Shown: positions 1 through 9,949, counted from the stretch's first letter. The stretch is 64,000 nucleotides of DNA from Symbiodinium kawagutii (GCA_009767595.1 VSDK01027004.1:1916-65915), one strand, 5' to 3'. The notes: generated by a model from the letters alone, not told the origin. Numbers and translations are program-made.

Positions 1-587
1 CCAGTGGCTTTGGCATCATCATCAGCTGCATCATTAGCAGTTGAAAACGGTTGCACTGCTCCACTACATTGTTTCATGGTCTCAACCACATGCTCAGGCA
101 GCACATGCGAGGACCTGGCTGGAGTGGGCACTGGACGGGAAGCTTGAGCAGGTGGCTCTTCAGCCTTTGACTTCTTCAACTTTGCAGCAAGGGCCACCCA
201 GTCAACTTTCGAAGTGGGAGCAGCTGGTGAGGAGACTGGGGTGCTGGGAGTCTGCAACGCTTCTGCCACAACTTCAACGGAGTCAGCGTCGGCCTCTGGT
301 TTTGACTCAGGCTTTTCAGGCGAAGTTCGAAGAGCAGACAGTCTCTTCTTGAGCTGAGTCAAACCTGGATCTTTGCTGTTTTCAGGGGACTGGCGCTGCA
401 ACAGTTTGAACTTGCTGGCGACCTTCCTGAGGCCCAGTGCCAGTTTCCCTGCAAGAGCTTCCATGGCTGACAACTCAATGCCTGCTGGGACTTTGTTCTC
501 ATTCTGCCAGAAAAGAAGAATCCCTTCACCAAGGACTTGCTCAGAAAGGCGCTCCGTGGGCGTAACAGAAAGCACTGCAAAGATGGC
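1..587 (-). CDS. Exon of unknown Ala/Pro/Lys-rich protein (gene A), runs off the left edge
   Basis: Read on the minus strand, 587 down to 1 is one open frame with no stop, entered through an AG|G acceptor at 588-589. It begins AIFAVLSVTPTERLSEQVLG and continues through MEALAGKLALGLRKVASKFK, then a low-complexity stretch rich in Ala, Pro, Ser, Glu and Lys that includes KVDWVALAAKLKKSKAEEPP. Frame and phase 0 continue exactly from the exon at 639-725 across a 51-nt intron with a GC donor. The protein is soluble-looking with no membrane segment, and has a basic helical part followed by an acidic/Pro-rich tail. I recognise no domain. The gene continues beyond the window. Confidence 0.62.
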
Positions 588-638
588 CTGTCAGAAAAGG
601 CATCTATACAATTGCAATTGTGTAAAATCTTCCCCAGC

Positions 639-725
639 CTCTGGGTTCAGACGGCAGTCTTTCGTTGTAGCCTCACCCTTTCCAAAGAGGCCCGCAGAGT
701 GAGCTTTGACCATCTGCAAAGCAGC
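639..725 (-). CDS. Gene A internal exon, 29 codons
   Basis: On the minus strand the exon codes AALQMVKAHSAGLFGKGEAT and then TKDCRLNPE, exactly 29 codons in phase 0 at both ends. The acceptor is AAG|GCT. The donor is GAG|GC, a GC-type 5' site, and the downstream intron (588-638) is 51 nt. AG|G on both sides of an intron with a GC donor is a known dinoflagellate habit. Function unknown. Confidence 0.58.
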
Positions 726-825
726 CTTAACTTTGGCCAATTTTGGTTGAGCTAAAAAAATTCAAAATGGAGGAGTCTCATTTGATTTTTTTTTGATTCA
801 AAAATTTTTGCAGACTGGGAACTGC

Positions 826-913
826 CTGAAGCACCTCTTCTTTAGCAAACGCAGCTGCATACTTTTGATGCAACTGTGGCTCCTTCTCCAGTTGTTTCAG
901 AACACGCATTGCT
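826..913 (-). CDS. Gene A internal exon, charged helix
   Basis: Minus-strand frame reads MRVLKQLEKEPQLHQKYAAA followed by FAKEEVLQ, then a CAG|GC donor in phase 0 that joins the exon at 639-725 over a 100-nt intron. The 5' edge (after TTAG at 914-917) is my guess; an in-frame TAA just upstream limits it. The peptide is strongly charged and probably alpha-helical. No family recognised. Confidence 0.45.
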
Positions 914-1227
914 CTAACTTACAAGGCTTCCTTTGAGGATCGCAGCTAGCAGAAGATGATGTAGAAGTTCCAATGGAAAGGAATTGAAACATGAAACCAG
1001 AAGGAGTCGCAAGAAAGTGTGTGGCTGATGTAAAGTGGGCTGGACCGAGGGCAGATGAGTGAACGGCACAGGTCACTAGAAGAACTGCTGCTGCTCGATT
1101 GCCACCACCTATGTCTTTGAAACTTTCTGGCCTTCCAAATCAAGCGAAGTGAATTGTTTGACCCATGTCATCTCTGCTTGGAGTACAATGTTTGTATTAC
1201 CCAAATTGCAAAATGAATAAGAGCATG

Positions 1228-1605
1228 TATCGCCATGAACATGAACCGCCATGAAACATCATGTCATGAACCACCATGCATGAACCACCATGAACTTGTA
1301 AACCATTCAAATATCTTGACATGATCCATCATGAAACATTCATAAGAGAAGCAGCGGAAACCTTGAACTGACTGCAATTTTTTTGGGGGGGACATGACAT
1401 GCCATGAACAAACATGAACCACCATGCATGGCATGAACCAGCATGAACCACCATAACCACCATGAACCACCATGAAACACCATGAGTCCAACCAGCTGAA
1501 ACCAGAAACTAAAAATACAAACATGAACCATCATGACATGCGTGGCTTGAACCAGGTGTACCACCATGCATGAACCACCATGAACCACCATGCATGTGAA
1601 CCGAC
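1228..1605. repeat. Simple repeat of ATGAACCACC-type units
   Basis: Irregular tandem copies of CCACCATGAACC / CATGCATGAACC fill this stretch, which lies between groups of gene A exons and is presumably intronic. The many ATG and CAT trinucleotides create spurious short open frames on both strands. Confidence 0.8.
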
Positions 1606-2026
1606 ATGAAGAAAGTGCAAAAATTACCACGAAACAAGCTGAGGCTCCGACCGAGGGCATAGCACCTGAGCAGGCACGAGTCAAGGTCACTCACACTCAC
1701 TCACAGAAGGCCAACAAAAAAACACAAGCAACAGCGCAACACTGCAGAGCCAGGCAGATCGAAGCACCCCATACACCTCAGTCACAGGGATTCAAAAAAC
1801 AACTCGAACTGAAACTCCTGGGAATCAACCAGGCAGCTGCAAGACTGGAGCCACCCCTCATGCACAAACTTTTTTTCCATCTTCGAAGATGCTGCTGCGT
1901 GTGGAAGGCAGGAATATCTAGTGATACTCCTCCTCGCACACCATGGTATAGCGCCGCTTCCTGGCAGCAGCTGGCAATAAAACTGGAGCATGTCAAGTCA
2001 GAGTCAAAGCTGAGGCCAGCACAGTC

Positions 2027-2091
2027 CCGCAGACGGCTGCGTCACGACTGGAGTGACTGGAGGAGGAGGCGTATTCATGTTCTCATAGTTC
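2027..2091 (-). CDS. Gene A exon, Pro/Thr-rich
   Basis: Minus-strand frame NYENMNTPPPPVTPVVTQPS continues the reading frame of the next exon upstream (2143-2525) after a 51-nt intron with a GA donor and AG|G acceptor. The 3' edge is uncertain: I place it at a possible GA donor near 2026, because the frame otherwise meets TGA shortly after. What lies between 2026 and 913 on this strand is unresolved; a partly open stretch at 1778-1960 may hold another exon. Confidence 0.5.
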
Positions 2092-2142
2092 CTGCGTGCA
2101 GGGCAGGTGTGTTGATGGAAAAAAAACTGCAACAGAGCCGTC

Positions 2143-2525
2143 CTGAAACCTCTCGGAGGTGGATAGGGGCGACGCTGAGGCCGGCTTCCACTTGCTGGGG
2201 CTGACATCTGAGCTGGCTGGACTGGCGGGGGCGCACGAGGAGAGGGCGTTGGATCAACCACCACAACTGGCGGGTGAGGCTTCTCCAGCTCTGTCTGCTT
2301 TGTCCGGACAGCAGCCTTTGAGTCATCTGGGATTGCACAGTGGGCTTGGGCAGTGGGCACGGGCATGGCCTTTGGTTTGCGTTCTCCCACTGCCCTCTTG
2401 TACTCGGCCAGTCCACGCTGCAACGCTTCACCCACCAGTCCTTTCAGCTGCATTTTCGCCACCGGGTCAATGCCCTCTGGGAGGACAACAGGCTTTGCCT
2501 TCACAGGGGTCGCCTCCATGGGTTC
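2143..2525 (-). CDS. Gene A large exon, Pro/Ala/Lys-rich
   Basis: 127 codons on the minus strand. They begin EPMEATPVKAKPVVLPEGID, pass through a likely helix MQLKGLVGEALQRGLAEYKR, and end in a Pro/Arg-rich tail RPQRRPYPPPRGF. The acceptor is CCCAG|GAA, phase 0. The exon ends AG|GA, phase 2, a GA-type donor. Composition suggests a disordered scaffold with a short helix. No catalytic motif is visible and no domain is recognised. Open frames on the opposite strand here are shadows. Confidence 0.65.
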
Positions 2526-2596
2526 CTGGGCCCAGCAGTGCATGGAACAAATTGAAGCCAAAAAAAAACTGAGGACAGCACAGTGAGCTCACCATC

Positions 2597-2662
2597 TCTT
2601 GGCCCCACTTTGGACTGAGCTTTCGAAGCAGCCCCAAGTGGGCCAGACTGAGAAGGCCCAGC
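2597..2662 (-). CDS. Gene A exon, 22 codons
   Basis: Codes AGPSQSGPLGAASKAQSKVG then PR, phase 0 at both ends. The acceptor is GGCAG|GCT and the donor AGA|GA. The flanking introns are 51 nt (2663-2713) and 71 nt (2526-2596). Only the GA donor, not the nearby GT, keeps the frame open into the next exon. This is good evidence for non-canonical splicing in this gene. Confidence 0.6.
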
Positions 2663-2713
2663 CTGCCAGAAAATGATTTCAAAAAAAAGGACACAGCGAA
2701 GCACAACCCCAAC

Positions 2714-2758
2714 CTTCACAGGCTGCACAGGCTGCGCTGGCTGCTTTTCCTCATCGGC
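2714..2758 (-). CDS. Gene A exon, 15 codons
   Basis: Codes ADEEKQPAQPVQPVK, phase 0 at both ends, with acceptor TTTCCCAG|GCC and donor AAG|GT. Upstream on the minus strand a GTATGT donor at 2859-2864 ends a further short exon (about 2865-2887, RARTVQL in phase 0). The 5' start of gene A was not found. Confidence 0.58.
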
Positions 2759-3649
2759 CTGGGAAAGGGAAAAAACGAAATCTATCAGCCTTTTCTCTAA
2801 AAAGCTGAGAACCCAACTGGGCCCAGAAGGCGCTTCGCCGACCCGAGTAAAGAGTCGAACATACCAGCTGGACTGTACGTGCTCGAGCTGGGAAAAACAC
2901 TGCAGGCAGAGCATCTGAAGATTGTGTTCAGCACTTCATGAATTTGCCCACATACTGCAGTTGATTCTTTCAATTGAGGCTCTGACCACCACGTCGAGTC
3001 GAGGACAGCACCCCGAACAACTCACGAAAAAACTGCTAACATAAAAGGCTGCAGGCAGCAAGGGAAAGCCTCCAAAACAGCAAAGCCAAAAAAAAAAACT
3101 GTTCACCTACATGGCTGCATAACTTATAAAAAGATTTTTGTTGAATATGTATTTTATGCACATGAAACAATTGACAGTGGTGCCTCATATCATAAGCCAT
3201 GCAAAACAGCATTTCATGCAAGATCTCCTCCAAAATTGCAAAAATAGCATTTCGGTGCAAGAGTTCCTACCCAAACCCGGGGTTTTAAGGACGATAGGCC
3301 CATATCTACGTTAAATGTTGCATTTCTACCTTAGAGCGCTAAAACCCTGTGAAACGCATCTCTGGGTTTGTGATTCTTTTGTAGTTAGTCCCCTACGCAA
3401 TGTTCATAGCTAGTTCAACATGTCTTCGTAGCTTCTGTTGTCACTTGTACATGGACTGTTCATACCTTGTCGGTATGGCTCAAGATTTAGCGTAGCCTGC
3501 GCTCTGGAAAACAACTGTCTCAGCCGTCGCCTGCAGTGTGTTTGGGACCAGATCTTACGGTGTTAGATCAGGGAACCGTTAAGGGGAATTAACCCTCACC
3601 CCCCGCTCCCCAAATACTAAGCGCCCCCAGGGGTTTTTTATATTAGGGG

Positions 3650-3985
3650 GAGATTTAATATTAGGGGACCCTAATATTAAATTTAGGACCCTAATGATAA
3701 AAACCATTTGAGCGTTGAATATTTGCCTTTTTAATTTTTTTTATTAAAACCTATTCAAAAATTGCAAAAACCAATTGCACGAAGGGGACCCTAATATTAA
3801 ATTTAGGACCCTAGTGATAAAAACCATTTTGGCGTTGAATATTTGCCTTTTTAAATTCTTTATTAAAACCTATTCAAAAATTGCAAGAACCAATTGCACG
3901 AAGGGGACCCTAATATTAAATTTAGGACCCTAAGGATAAAAACCACTTGGGTATTTAGGACCCTAATATTAAACATCCACTGAGC
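3650..3985. repeat. About 119-bp tandem repeat, 2.5 copies
   Basis: A unit beginning GGGACCCTAATATTAAATTT and containing TTTGCCTTTTTAAT and CCAATTGCACGAAG recurs at about 3664, 3784 and 3903. Inside each unit GGACCCTAAT is itself duplicated. AT-rich, no coding potential. Confidence 0.85.
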
Positions 3986-4982
3986 CAGGGGTTTTTAATA
4001 ATAGGGGGGGAACCGGTTGCTTGGGGAATGTGGTTCCTCTTTTACTTTTCAATTGCTACAATTGAAAATACAATTGACCAAGACAAAAAAAATCAGGAAG
4101 TGCACCCCCAAGGTGGTTTTTTATAATTAGGGGGGGTTTAGTAATAGTAGGAAGCGATTACATATACATCCAGTATACATGAGTATACATGTATGCTTTC
4201 ACGTGAGCCATGGATCTGCCAGGAAAGACGTGGTTAACAGCCCCTTGTCGGCAGCGATGGTCGGTCAACTCCCTGGCCCTGCTGCCTTGGTGTTTCATGT
4301 TATTGATGCGATCATATACGGATCATTGTGAATCTACCATTGGTGGTTGAGCCCAAAGCTGAGAGAGAGAGATAAGCCACTGCCATGGTGTTGATTTAGC
4401 AGATTGTTTTACATATCTTGGACTACATTTACCTATGAAATGGATTATATGTAGCAAATTGTTTTAGTTACATATCTTACATTGACTTATAAAATGGATT
4501 AAAATGGCCCAGTTATGTAAATAAACATGCCATACGTGGAGCATTTGAGTGTGGATATGAATTCGATCACAAGACGAAGCCTCGCGGCCTAGGTTGGAAA
4601 CCCACGGTGGAGCAACTGAAATCAATGACCGTCCCTGGGCACGCCGTTGGGGTGATCAAAGCGTTGGGGGTTTAACCGTCTGTGCTCAGACGGTTGGAAC
4701 AAAATGATGACCTCCTTGAAGAAGTGCTGGTTGGAAAGATGACCTACTTGAACCAGTGCTATACTGGTTGATCTGGTTGGTGGTTTCAACATTTTTGTTG
4801 ATTTTCAACCATACCAGTTAGAGGATGAGTGTTCAGGGATGGGTTTCAAGCACCACCGGGCCATTGGTTTGAGGATGATGAGTTAAAGGATGAGTGTTTT
4901 TTCGGGTGGCTTCTAGGCACCACCTAAGCGTCATTTTGGCCAGGGGATGATAACCAACAATAATAGGGGATATACTGGCTAT

Positions 4983-5105
4983 ATATGGCTATGGGTCAAT
5001 ATAAACCATCAATAATGGTGGACAATAAGCAACAAATTCATAGGGAAAATAATGGTTAACAGTGTGGGACCCAGGGATACAGGGTGAACTGACCCACAGC
5101 CATAT
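4983..5105. mobile_element. M4 inverted-repeat element
   Basis: The left end is ATATGGCTATGGGTCAATAT and the right end is its approximate reverse complement, TGACCCACAGCCATAT. Length is about 123 bp with no open frame, so it resembles a MITE (a small non-autonomous DNA element). Other copies lie at 12356, 57091 and 63280. Confidence 0.7.
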
Positions 5106-5239
5106 CGGTAGCTTGTGCACTCAATCCCGCCAACGCGGATTGTCTTGGACTTCATCCAAGCAGGTGGCAGCCGGAGTTGTTTGTTCGGTTGGTTTGTTAG
5201 ACTGTGTCCTAATTGGTGTGTCGGGCTCATGTGGGACAG

Positions 5240-5690
5240 TTGCTCGGATAGGCAGGGTTTAGGCGCATTAAAGTTGGTATGTTTAAATTGCTTTGTTAGG
5301 CTCATGTTCGATCATTGGGTTAGGCCAGGTTTTAGACACATCGAATCTGCTATACCTAGATTGCTTGGGATCGCTTTGTTAGGCTCATGATGGAGCATTG
5401 TTGGGATAGGCAAGGGTTTAGGCACATTAAAATTGTTGTGCCTAGATCGCTTTGTTAGGCTCATGGACCATTGCAGCTGTGTAGGCGAGTTTTTATAATG
5501 TTGTGCCCTTCTTTTCTTTTTGTGTGAGACTCATGTTGGACCATTGCTGGGATAGCAAGGTTTTAGGCACATTAAAATTGCTGTAGCAGATGGCTTTGCC
5601 AGGCTCATGATGGAGCATTGTCGGGATAGGCAAGGTTTTATAGACACTTTCAATTTCCTGTACCTAGCTTTGCGGCGGTCATACAACGCT
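5240..5690. repeat. Diverged tandem repeat of roughly 100 bp
   Basis: Several diverged copies of a unit containing TTTGTTAGGCTCATG, a GGACCATTG-type core, GGGATAGGCAAGG and TTTAGGCACATTAAAATTG. Related copies occur near 25500-25860, 39000 and 52270-52460, so this is a dispersed satellite family. Confidence 0.65.
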
Positions 5691-6955
5691 ATCAGGGATC
5701 CATTTTGTCGACACCATTGTCTGCAACGTTTTGGAATTGGCCATTGGCCAGGAAGACGGGACCAGGCTGAAATTTTCTGAGTGTCTAGTCAGTGTGGACA
5801 CTTAATTGTCAAGAATCTTTCTTGTTGATGACACTCCCCTTGCGGAGCAGTGATGGAATTGTTCGGTGCCGAGATTGATTTGTTGGGCCCGTGTTTGGAC
5901 CGCTACGCAGAGTCGAAGGGTTTCTGCGCGCTTAAAAGAGTTCAATTGGCTGACCGTTGGTCGGATAGGTGGGGCGTAGGCGAGCGGAAAATGCTGTGCT
6001 TGCATAGGTCTTTTTGTCTCGTATTTCTTAGTAAGGCGCACAGGATTACGATTGTCTTGCTGCTCCCAAAGATTTCAACACTTTCGCGAAGTTTCCCCAG
6101 CATGCTCGGCATTGCTATCCTTGATGGATCTGATCCACAAAAAATTCATTAAGCATGTCACAACCTTACCCATTTTCAAAATTTACTACTTATCCTTAAT
6201 CTGTCATCCGAAGGTCGACCTTAGCTGGGATAGAATGACATGGCAATAGATTTCTTTGCAGCGCTGCTCAATGAGGGTCGGGTGGTCGGGGGTTGACTCT
6301 GAAGATTGAGGTTGCAGAGCTAGGTCCTGTGTGCAAAAGTTGGAAGATTTCAATTGAACCCAAGGCGAGCTTGGGGCGCTGCGGGCGAGCAGGGCAGGGT
6401 TTGCTTTGAGGGGCCGTGTTTGAAGGCCGGGGCATTCTTTCGTACTTGCGACCGGCCCAAATCATGTTTTTGATTAAGAGATCTTAGCTCCCTTGTCATG
6501 AAATTGAACATTTGTTTGCGCCATGCACGCTAGATCTTTTCGGCTGAACCACAACTTTGGAATGTTAGATATATAGCTAACCAAACTGTGGTAATACGAG
6601 CTGTAGTAATAGATGCCTGCAATGACAATCACCAGGGAAGCTCATGGCGGGGCTATCCTGGCAAGTTAAACAAACGTTCATTGCGGTCATTGTGAAGTGC
6701 AAACCAATTGTGGCTTCCTTACGGACCCCCCCATTTCTGAGAAACGTTTCGCGCCACCAGTCACCTTTTCATTTTTATTTATGTGTTTTTGTTGGCTAGC
6801 AACCCTGGCGCACTAAAGGTTTTCAACATCCGTGATGGAAGGGCGAACTGCCCCGGGTTTCTTGACATGGGTTTGGGTTTGATGATGCCCAGAAGCTAGG
6901 CGCTCATCAAGAAATAAAAACAAAATGTGGATGTGAGTTGTGGAGTGATACTTGT

Positions 6956-7055
6956 CCCTACCCTTCCAGTTACCATTATAGTAGGTAAGCAACCCCAAAC
7001 AATAATGGTAGAAACCAGCTGGTTACCTACTGTATAGGTAACTGGAAGCCTAGGG
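6956..7055. mobile_element. M1 inverted-repeat element
   Basis: A 100-bp element from CCCTACCCTTCCAGTTACC to its near reverse complement GGTAACTGGAAGCCTAGGG. Internally it repeats GTAGGTAA...TTACCTAC, making a long hairpin. TGT flanks both ends, consistent with a 3-bp target duplication. Confidence 0.8.
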
Positions 7056-7378
7056 TGTTGTCTCTGGATGTTTTTGTTTTACATTGTTTTACTATCAGCA
7101 TGTGTTCGCCGCTACTTTGTATCAGAACCTGAAGACCCACCAAGCCGACAACAATAATGAACTAGCATTAATAAACTATTATGGGTACCACCATCAACAG
7201 TGGTGAGTTTTCCAGCGAATCAACGGGTTAAGTCATGTGGATCTACCATTTACAAGAACGAACCCATGTGCGATCACATTGAAGAGCCAAGCCTCACTAT
7301 GCATCATGCAGTCCTCAGCGAGCCCAACTCAGTTTCCCCTGAAATCTCTCCAGCGAGAAGCTTGAAAACTAAGACCAT

Positions 7379-7613
7379 CTACATCCCCCTTCCCAACTCC
7401 GCTAAAAAATCATGATGCCCAAAGTACCCCCCAGTATAGCAAGGGGATCCATCTACCATCGCTTGGGTGAAAACTCCAACCATCGATTCGTAGGCCTGCG
7501 AGGCTTTCGATTCGTTCGCCAGGACTACATGCGCGACGTCATGCTGAGCAAAGCGCTCAAGGCACGGCCTTGCGGCAGTGATGCATAGTGCCGCGGCCGG
7601 CCTTTTTCCAATG
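7379..7613 (-). CDS. Probable exon of unknown protein
   Basis: The minus-strand frame after a CCAAG acceptor reads IGKRPAAALCITAARPCLER, then FAQHDVAHVVLANESKASQA and YESMVGVFTQAMVDGSPCYT, ending at TAG at 7379-7381. Composition and codon third positions are protein-like and unlike the surrounding AT-rich DNA. It shares strand with genes A and B. The true 3' edge may be an earlier donor. No family recognised. Confidence 0.42.
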
Positions 7614-7727
7614 CTTGGAATACTGGTAAACCATGGTAAACCCTGGCAACAATAGTTCATATCCCATATATGATCATAGTCAATGTCCCATATCACCATA
7701 GAAATATAACCCATACAACCAACCATA

Positions 7728-7831
7728 CCCTAGGCTTCCAGTTACCTCGAAATCGTAGGTAACCAGCTGGTTTCTAGCATTATTGTTTGGACTTGGTTAC
7801 CTACGATTTCATGGTAACTGGAAGGGTAGGG
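7728..7831. mobile_element. M1 inverted-repeat element
   Basis: Runs from CCCTAGGCTTCCAGTTACC to GGTAACTGGAAGGGTAGGG with the internal GTAGGTAACCAGCTGG seen in other M1 copies. No clear target duplication here. Confidence 0.75.
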
Positions 7832-8025
7832 GACAGTCATAGTGGCGAGCATAGATCCGATGATATAAGTGATCATTCTAATAAGTGCCATTGGCATAAG
7901 GGATCGTTTTCCAATGGTTGGCATACTGAGGAGTGCATCAGTGACGGATGGTGGATGCTTTAGTAGCGGTAGTAAACTATGATTGAAAAAATGGTTTGTG
8001 GTGATGGCCTTCTGACTGAAAATAG

Positions 8026-8274
8026 TTATGTGCTGCTAGTGCCTAGAATCACCCTGGTCGGCAATGGCCCGTAATCAACCGGGTTTGTAAAAAAAATGGC
8101 ATTAGTAGATTCATCGATGTGGGCGAATGCCAACGTTTCCCCAGCAGCCCGAGCTTTGAGAGTCCTGTTCAACTTGGTAGATGAAATATGACAGAAGTGT
8201 GCAGGCTGCAGTGTTTCCGGGATTTCAATATAGCTGGCGCAGACAACATTGCCCGCAACATGAAAAATGACTTT
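8026..8274 (-). CDS. Gene B exon 5 (terminal), unknown protein
   Basis: Minus-strand frame from a CTGAG acceptor reads KVIFHVAGNVVCASYIEIPE, then TLQPAHFCHISSTKLNRTLK and ARAAGETLAFAHIDESTNAI, then FFTNPVDYGPLPTRVILGTS before TAA at 8026-8028. It joins exon 4 in phase 0 over a 65-nt GT-AG intron. It looks like a globular beta-rich domain. I recognise no family. The stop is followed by AT-rich non-coding DNA. Confidence 0.62.
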   Translation of the reverse strand, partial: KVIFHVAGNVVCASYIEIPETLQPAHFCHISSTKLNRTLKARAAGETLAFAHIDESTNAIFFTNPVDYGPLPTRVILGTSST

Positions 8275-8339
8275 CTCAGAAAAGGAGCAACAAGCATGGG
8301 AGATCTAAACAACAAACCAAAAAGTGCACAAAAGTGCAC

Positions 8340-8435
8340 ATGACGTGCAGGAACACCATGGGGCACGCGGCAACCCACTGGAGTTGCCATGAGATGAAAA
8401 ACAAATTCCTGGATCTTGGCATTTTGGGCCATTCC
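8340..8435 (-). CDS. Gene B exon 4
   Basis: 32 codons on the minus strand, GMAQNAKIQEFVFHLMATPV then GCRVPHGVPARH, phase 0 at both ends. Acceptor CTCAAG|GGA, donor CAT|GTGCAC. The following intron (8275-8339) is 65 nt and the preceding one (8436-8504) is 69 nt. No family recognised. Confidence 0.6.
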
Positions 8436-8504
8436 CTTGAGAAACGCGCAACCCAGGACGAAACAGTGCAACTTTTAGGGTTCACTGGAGGCCCCAGGGT
8501 CAAC

Positions 8505-8579
8505 CTCAGCAATGGCTGCCTCAGGTGATACATGGAGTTGAAGAATGAGCAGATCAGAGCGGGTCAGGCCGGCCACTTG
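8505..8579 (-). CDS. Gene B exon 3
   Basis: 25 codons, QVAGLTRSDLLILQLHVSPE then AAIAE, phase 0 at both ends, acceptor CTGTAG|CAA and donor GAG|GTTGAC. The intron separating it from exon 2 is 70 nt. Leu-rich helical composition. Confidence 0.62.
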
Positions 8580-8649
8580 CTACAGGCGAGCTGTTGCTGC
8601 TGGGGAGTTCTTGGATTCGGCAGAGAAGTTTGCTTTAGTCAGCTGCTAC

Positions 8650-8827
8650 GTCGTCCAGGCGCTGGGAGAATGTTGCTCCATTGTCACACCAGCAACATTT
8701 TCCAACCGCCCCAGGCAACGTAGAGATTTTCGATGATTTCCGGTCGTTCTCAAATGCATTTGCGCTTGCCAGAGTGGCCAAGTAATCCAAGCGAGTCATG
8801 TCGTGATTCTTGTTTTGGCGGGGGTTC
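8650..8827 (-). CDS. Gene B exon 2
   Basis: After TTACCAG the minus strand codes NPRQNKNHDMTRLDYLATLA, SANAFENDRKSSKISTLPGA and VGKCCWCDNGATFSQRLDD, ending GAC|GTAGCA in phase 0. The CCWC pair could bind metal, but with no second Cys/His pair this is only a thought. The same frame is open further upstream, so exon 2 may start earlier (up to about 8855). Confidence 0.58.
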
Positions 8828-9151
8828 CTGGTAACAAAACATGGATTTTGATTGGTCCCTGCTGTAGACAAAACATGTTAGGATATGTTAGGATCACAGA
8901 GTGTGTGTCCAAAGTAGTCGTGTTTTCCCAAAATGCCATGGGCTACACCGGCAGTGTCAAAATTCCCAAGCACAGTAAAGATGTGCATGTACAAACATAA
9001 AAGTATTTATGTATATATTTATCTATATGGATATGTAGGTATACAGTTTCGCATAAGCATGCATGAGAAGCTGCAACAATTCACAAGAGGATGAACGAAA
9101 ACTTTTCAGGAGCATTTGATGAACAACCCAACATACCACTGGCAATAACAC

Positions 9152-9301
9152 GTTGCTCAGATCAGCAGGGCTGACCTTGGCTTTGCAGGTGAGTTGCTCG
9201 ATGAGTTTTCGTTTCCTTGCAGCGCGATCACAAGGGAAAAAATGCGCGGAGTGCACATGAGGTCGCAGATGAACTTCTAAATCATCCAAGGCATTAGTCA
9301 T
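9152..9301 (-). CDS. Gene B exon 1 with probable start codon
   Basis: ATG at 9301 (minus strand), preceded immediately by an in-frame TAA, opens 50 codons: MTNALDDLEVHLRPHVHSAH, FFPCDRAARKRKLIEQLTCK, AKVSPADLSN, then AAC|GTGTTA as donor. The basic patch RAARKRK could be a nuclear signal. The junction to exon 2 over 8828-9151 does not close in frame with any GT-AG pair I can find, so a micro-exon or another donor is likely. Confidence 0.5.
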
Positions 9302-9400
9302 TTATAGTAAACAAGATGGAATCAACCAACCATAACTTGGTGGGTCCCCAAACTGGCTTCAACGTGTCAGAGACATTTCTATTTTTTGTCGTTGAAAAAA

Positions 9401-9471
9401 ATGACCGGTGCCAATCCGTACCAGGTCTTTTTAGGCTTCACATGGCCCGTCATTGCGGCATCATTCATCTG
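9401..9471 (+). CDS. Possible first exon, hydrophobic N-terminus
   Basis: ATG at 9401 opens MTGANPYQVFLGFTWPVIAA followed by SFI, with GC-rich third positions unlike the flanks, up to the GT that begins the M3 element. The hydrophobic run after residue 9 could be a signal or membrane segment. It lies 99 bp from the start codon of gene B on the other strand. Length is short, so this is tentative. Confidence 0.35.
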
Positions 9472-9656
9472 GTTGGTGGCTTCAAGATTTGTTTAAAAGT
9501 TCACCACTATTGACAAAACATCGATTGAAGAAATTAAGTCATAAACCAATTAGTTGAACATTGATTAACAAACATTTATGACTAATTAGTTGATTCATAG
9601 ATTCACCTCTCAAAATTAAGTCGTAAATCAATCAACCAGTTGAAAGCACCAACCAG
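9472..9656. mobile_element. M3 element, possible intron
   Basis: The element runs from (CTG)GTTGGTGGCTTCAAG to AAAGCACCAACCAG. Its inverted ends read GT...AG, so it could be spliced out precisely. It contains internal AATTAAGTCATAAA-type repeats. Coding-like sequence lies on both sides, but I could not close the frame unambiguously. Confidence 0.5.
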
Positions 9657-9692
9657 TCATTTTCAGGCGATCTGTCTGGCAGCTGTGACGAG

Positions 9693-9771
9693 GCCTTCAG
9701 TACTGGGACACGCAGGCGTCCTTTGATAAGAAAGATGCCCCGAAGGCGCTGCAGGGGAACGACCGGACCCG
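9693..9771 (+). CDS. Probable exon of unknown protein
   Basis: After GACGAG|GC the plus strand codes LQYWDTQASFDKKDAPKALQ then GNDRTR, ending at CG|GTGAAG. Nearly every third position is G or C, in sharp contrast to the neighbourhood. It needs a phase-1 upstream exon, which was not found; the exon at 9401 ends in phase 2. No family recognised. Confidence 0.5.
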
Positions 9772-9949
9772 GTGAAGGGCCGTTGGTCCATGGGCCTTGA
9801 AGGTGGGGATGGCCTTGAAAGTTGGCTGCTTGGTTTGTTGGTTGATGGGTTGGCCTAGGATCAAATGGTGTGAAGGTTGAGTGGCTGCTGGTTTTTTGGG
9901 GGGGCGAGCATCGCCTTTTGGTAAGTGATTTGCGATATGGTATAATTAC

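Noticed and set aside
1590..2204. 204-codon plus-strand frame
   Set aside because: It lies antisense to gene A exons that join in phase, and starts in a simple repeat.
3455..3480. Spliced-leader relic (GGTATGGCTCAAG)
   Set aside because: Only the last nine bases match the conserved dinoflagellate leader ending; the CCATTTT part is absent.
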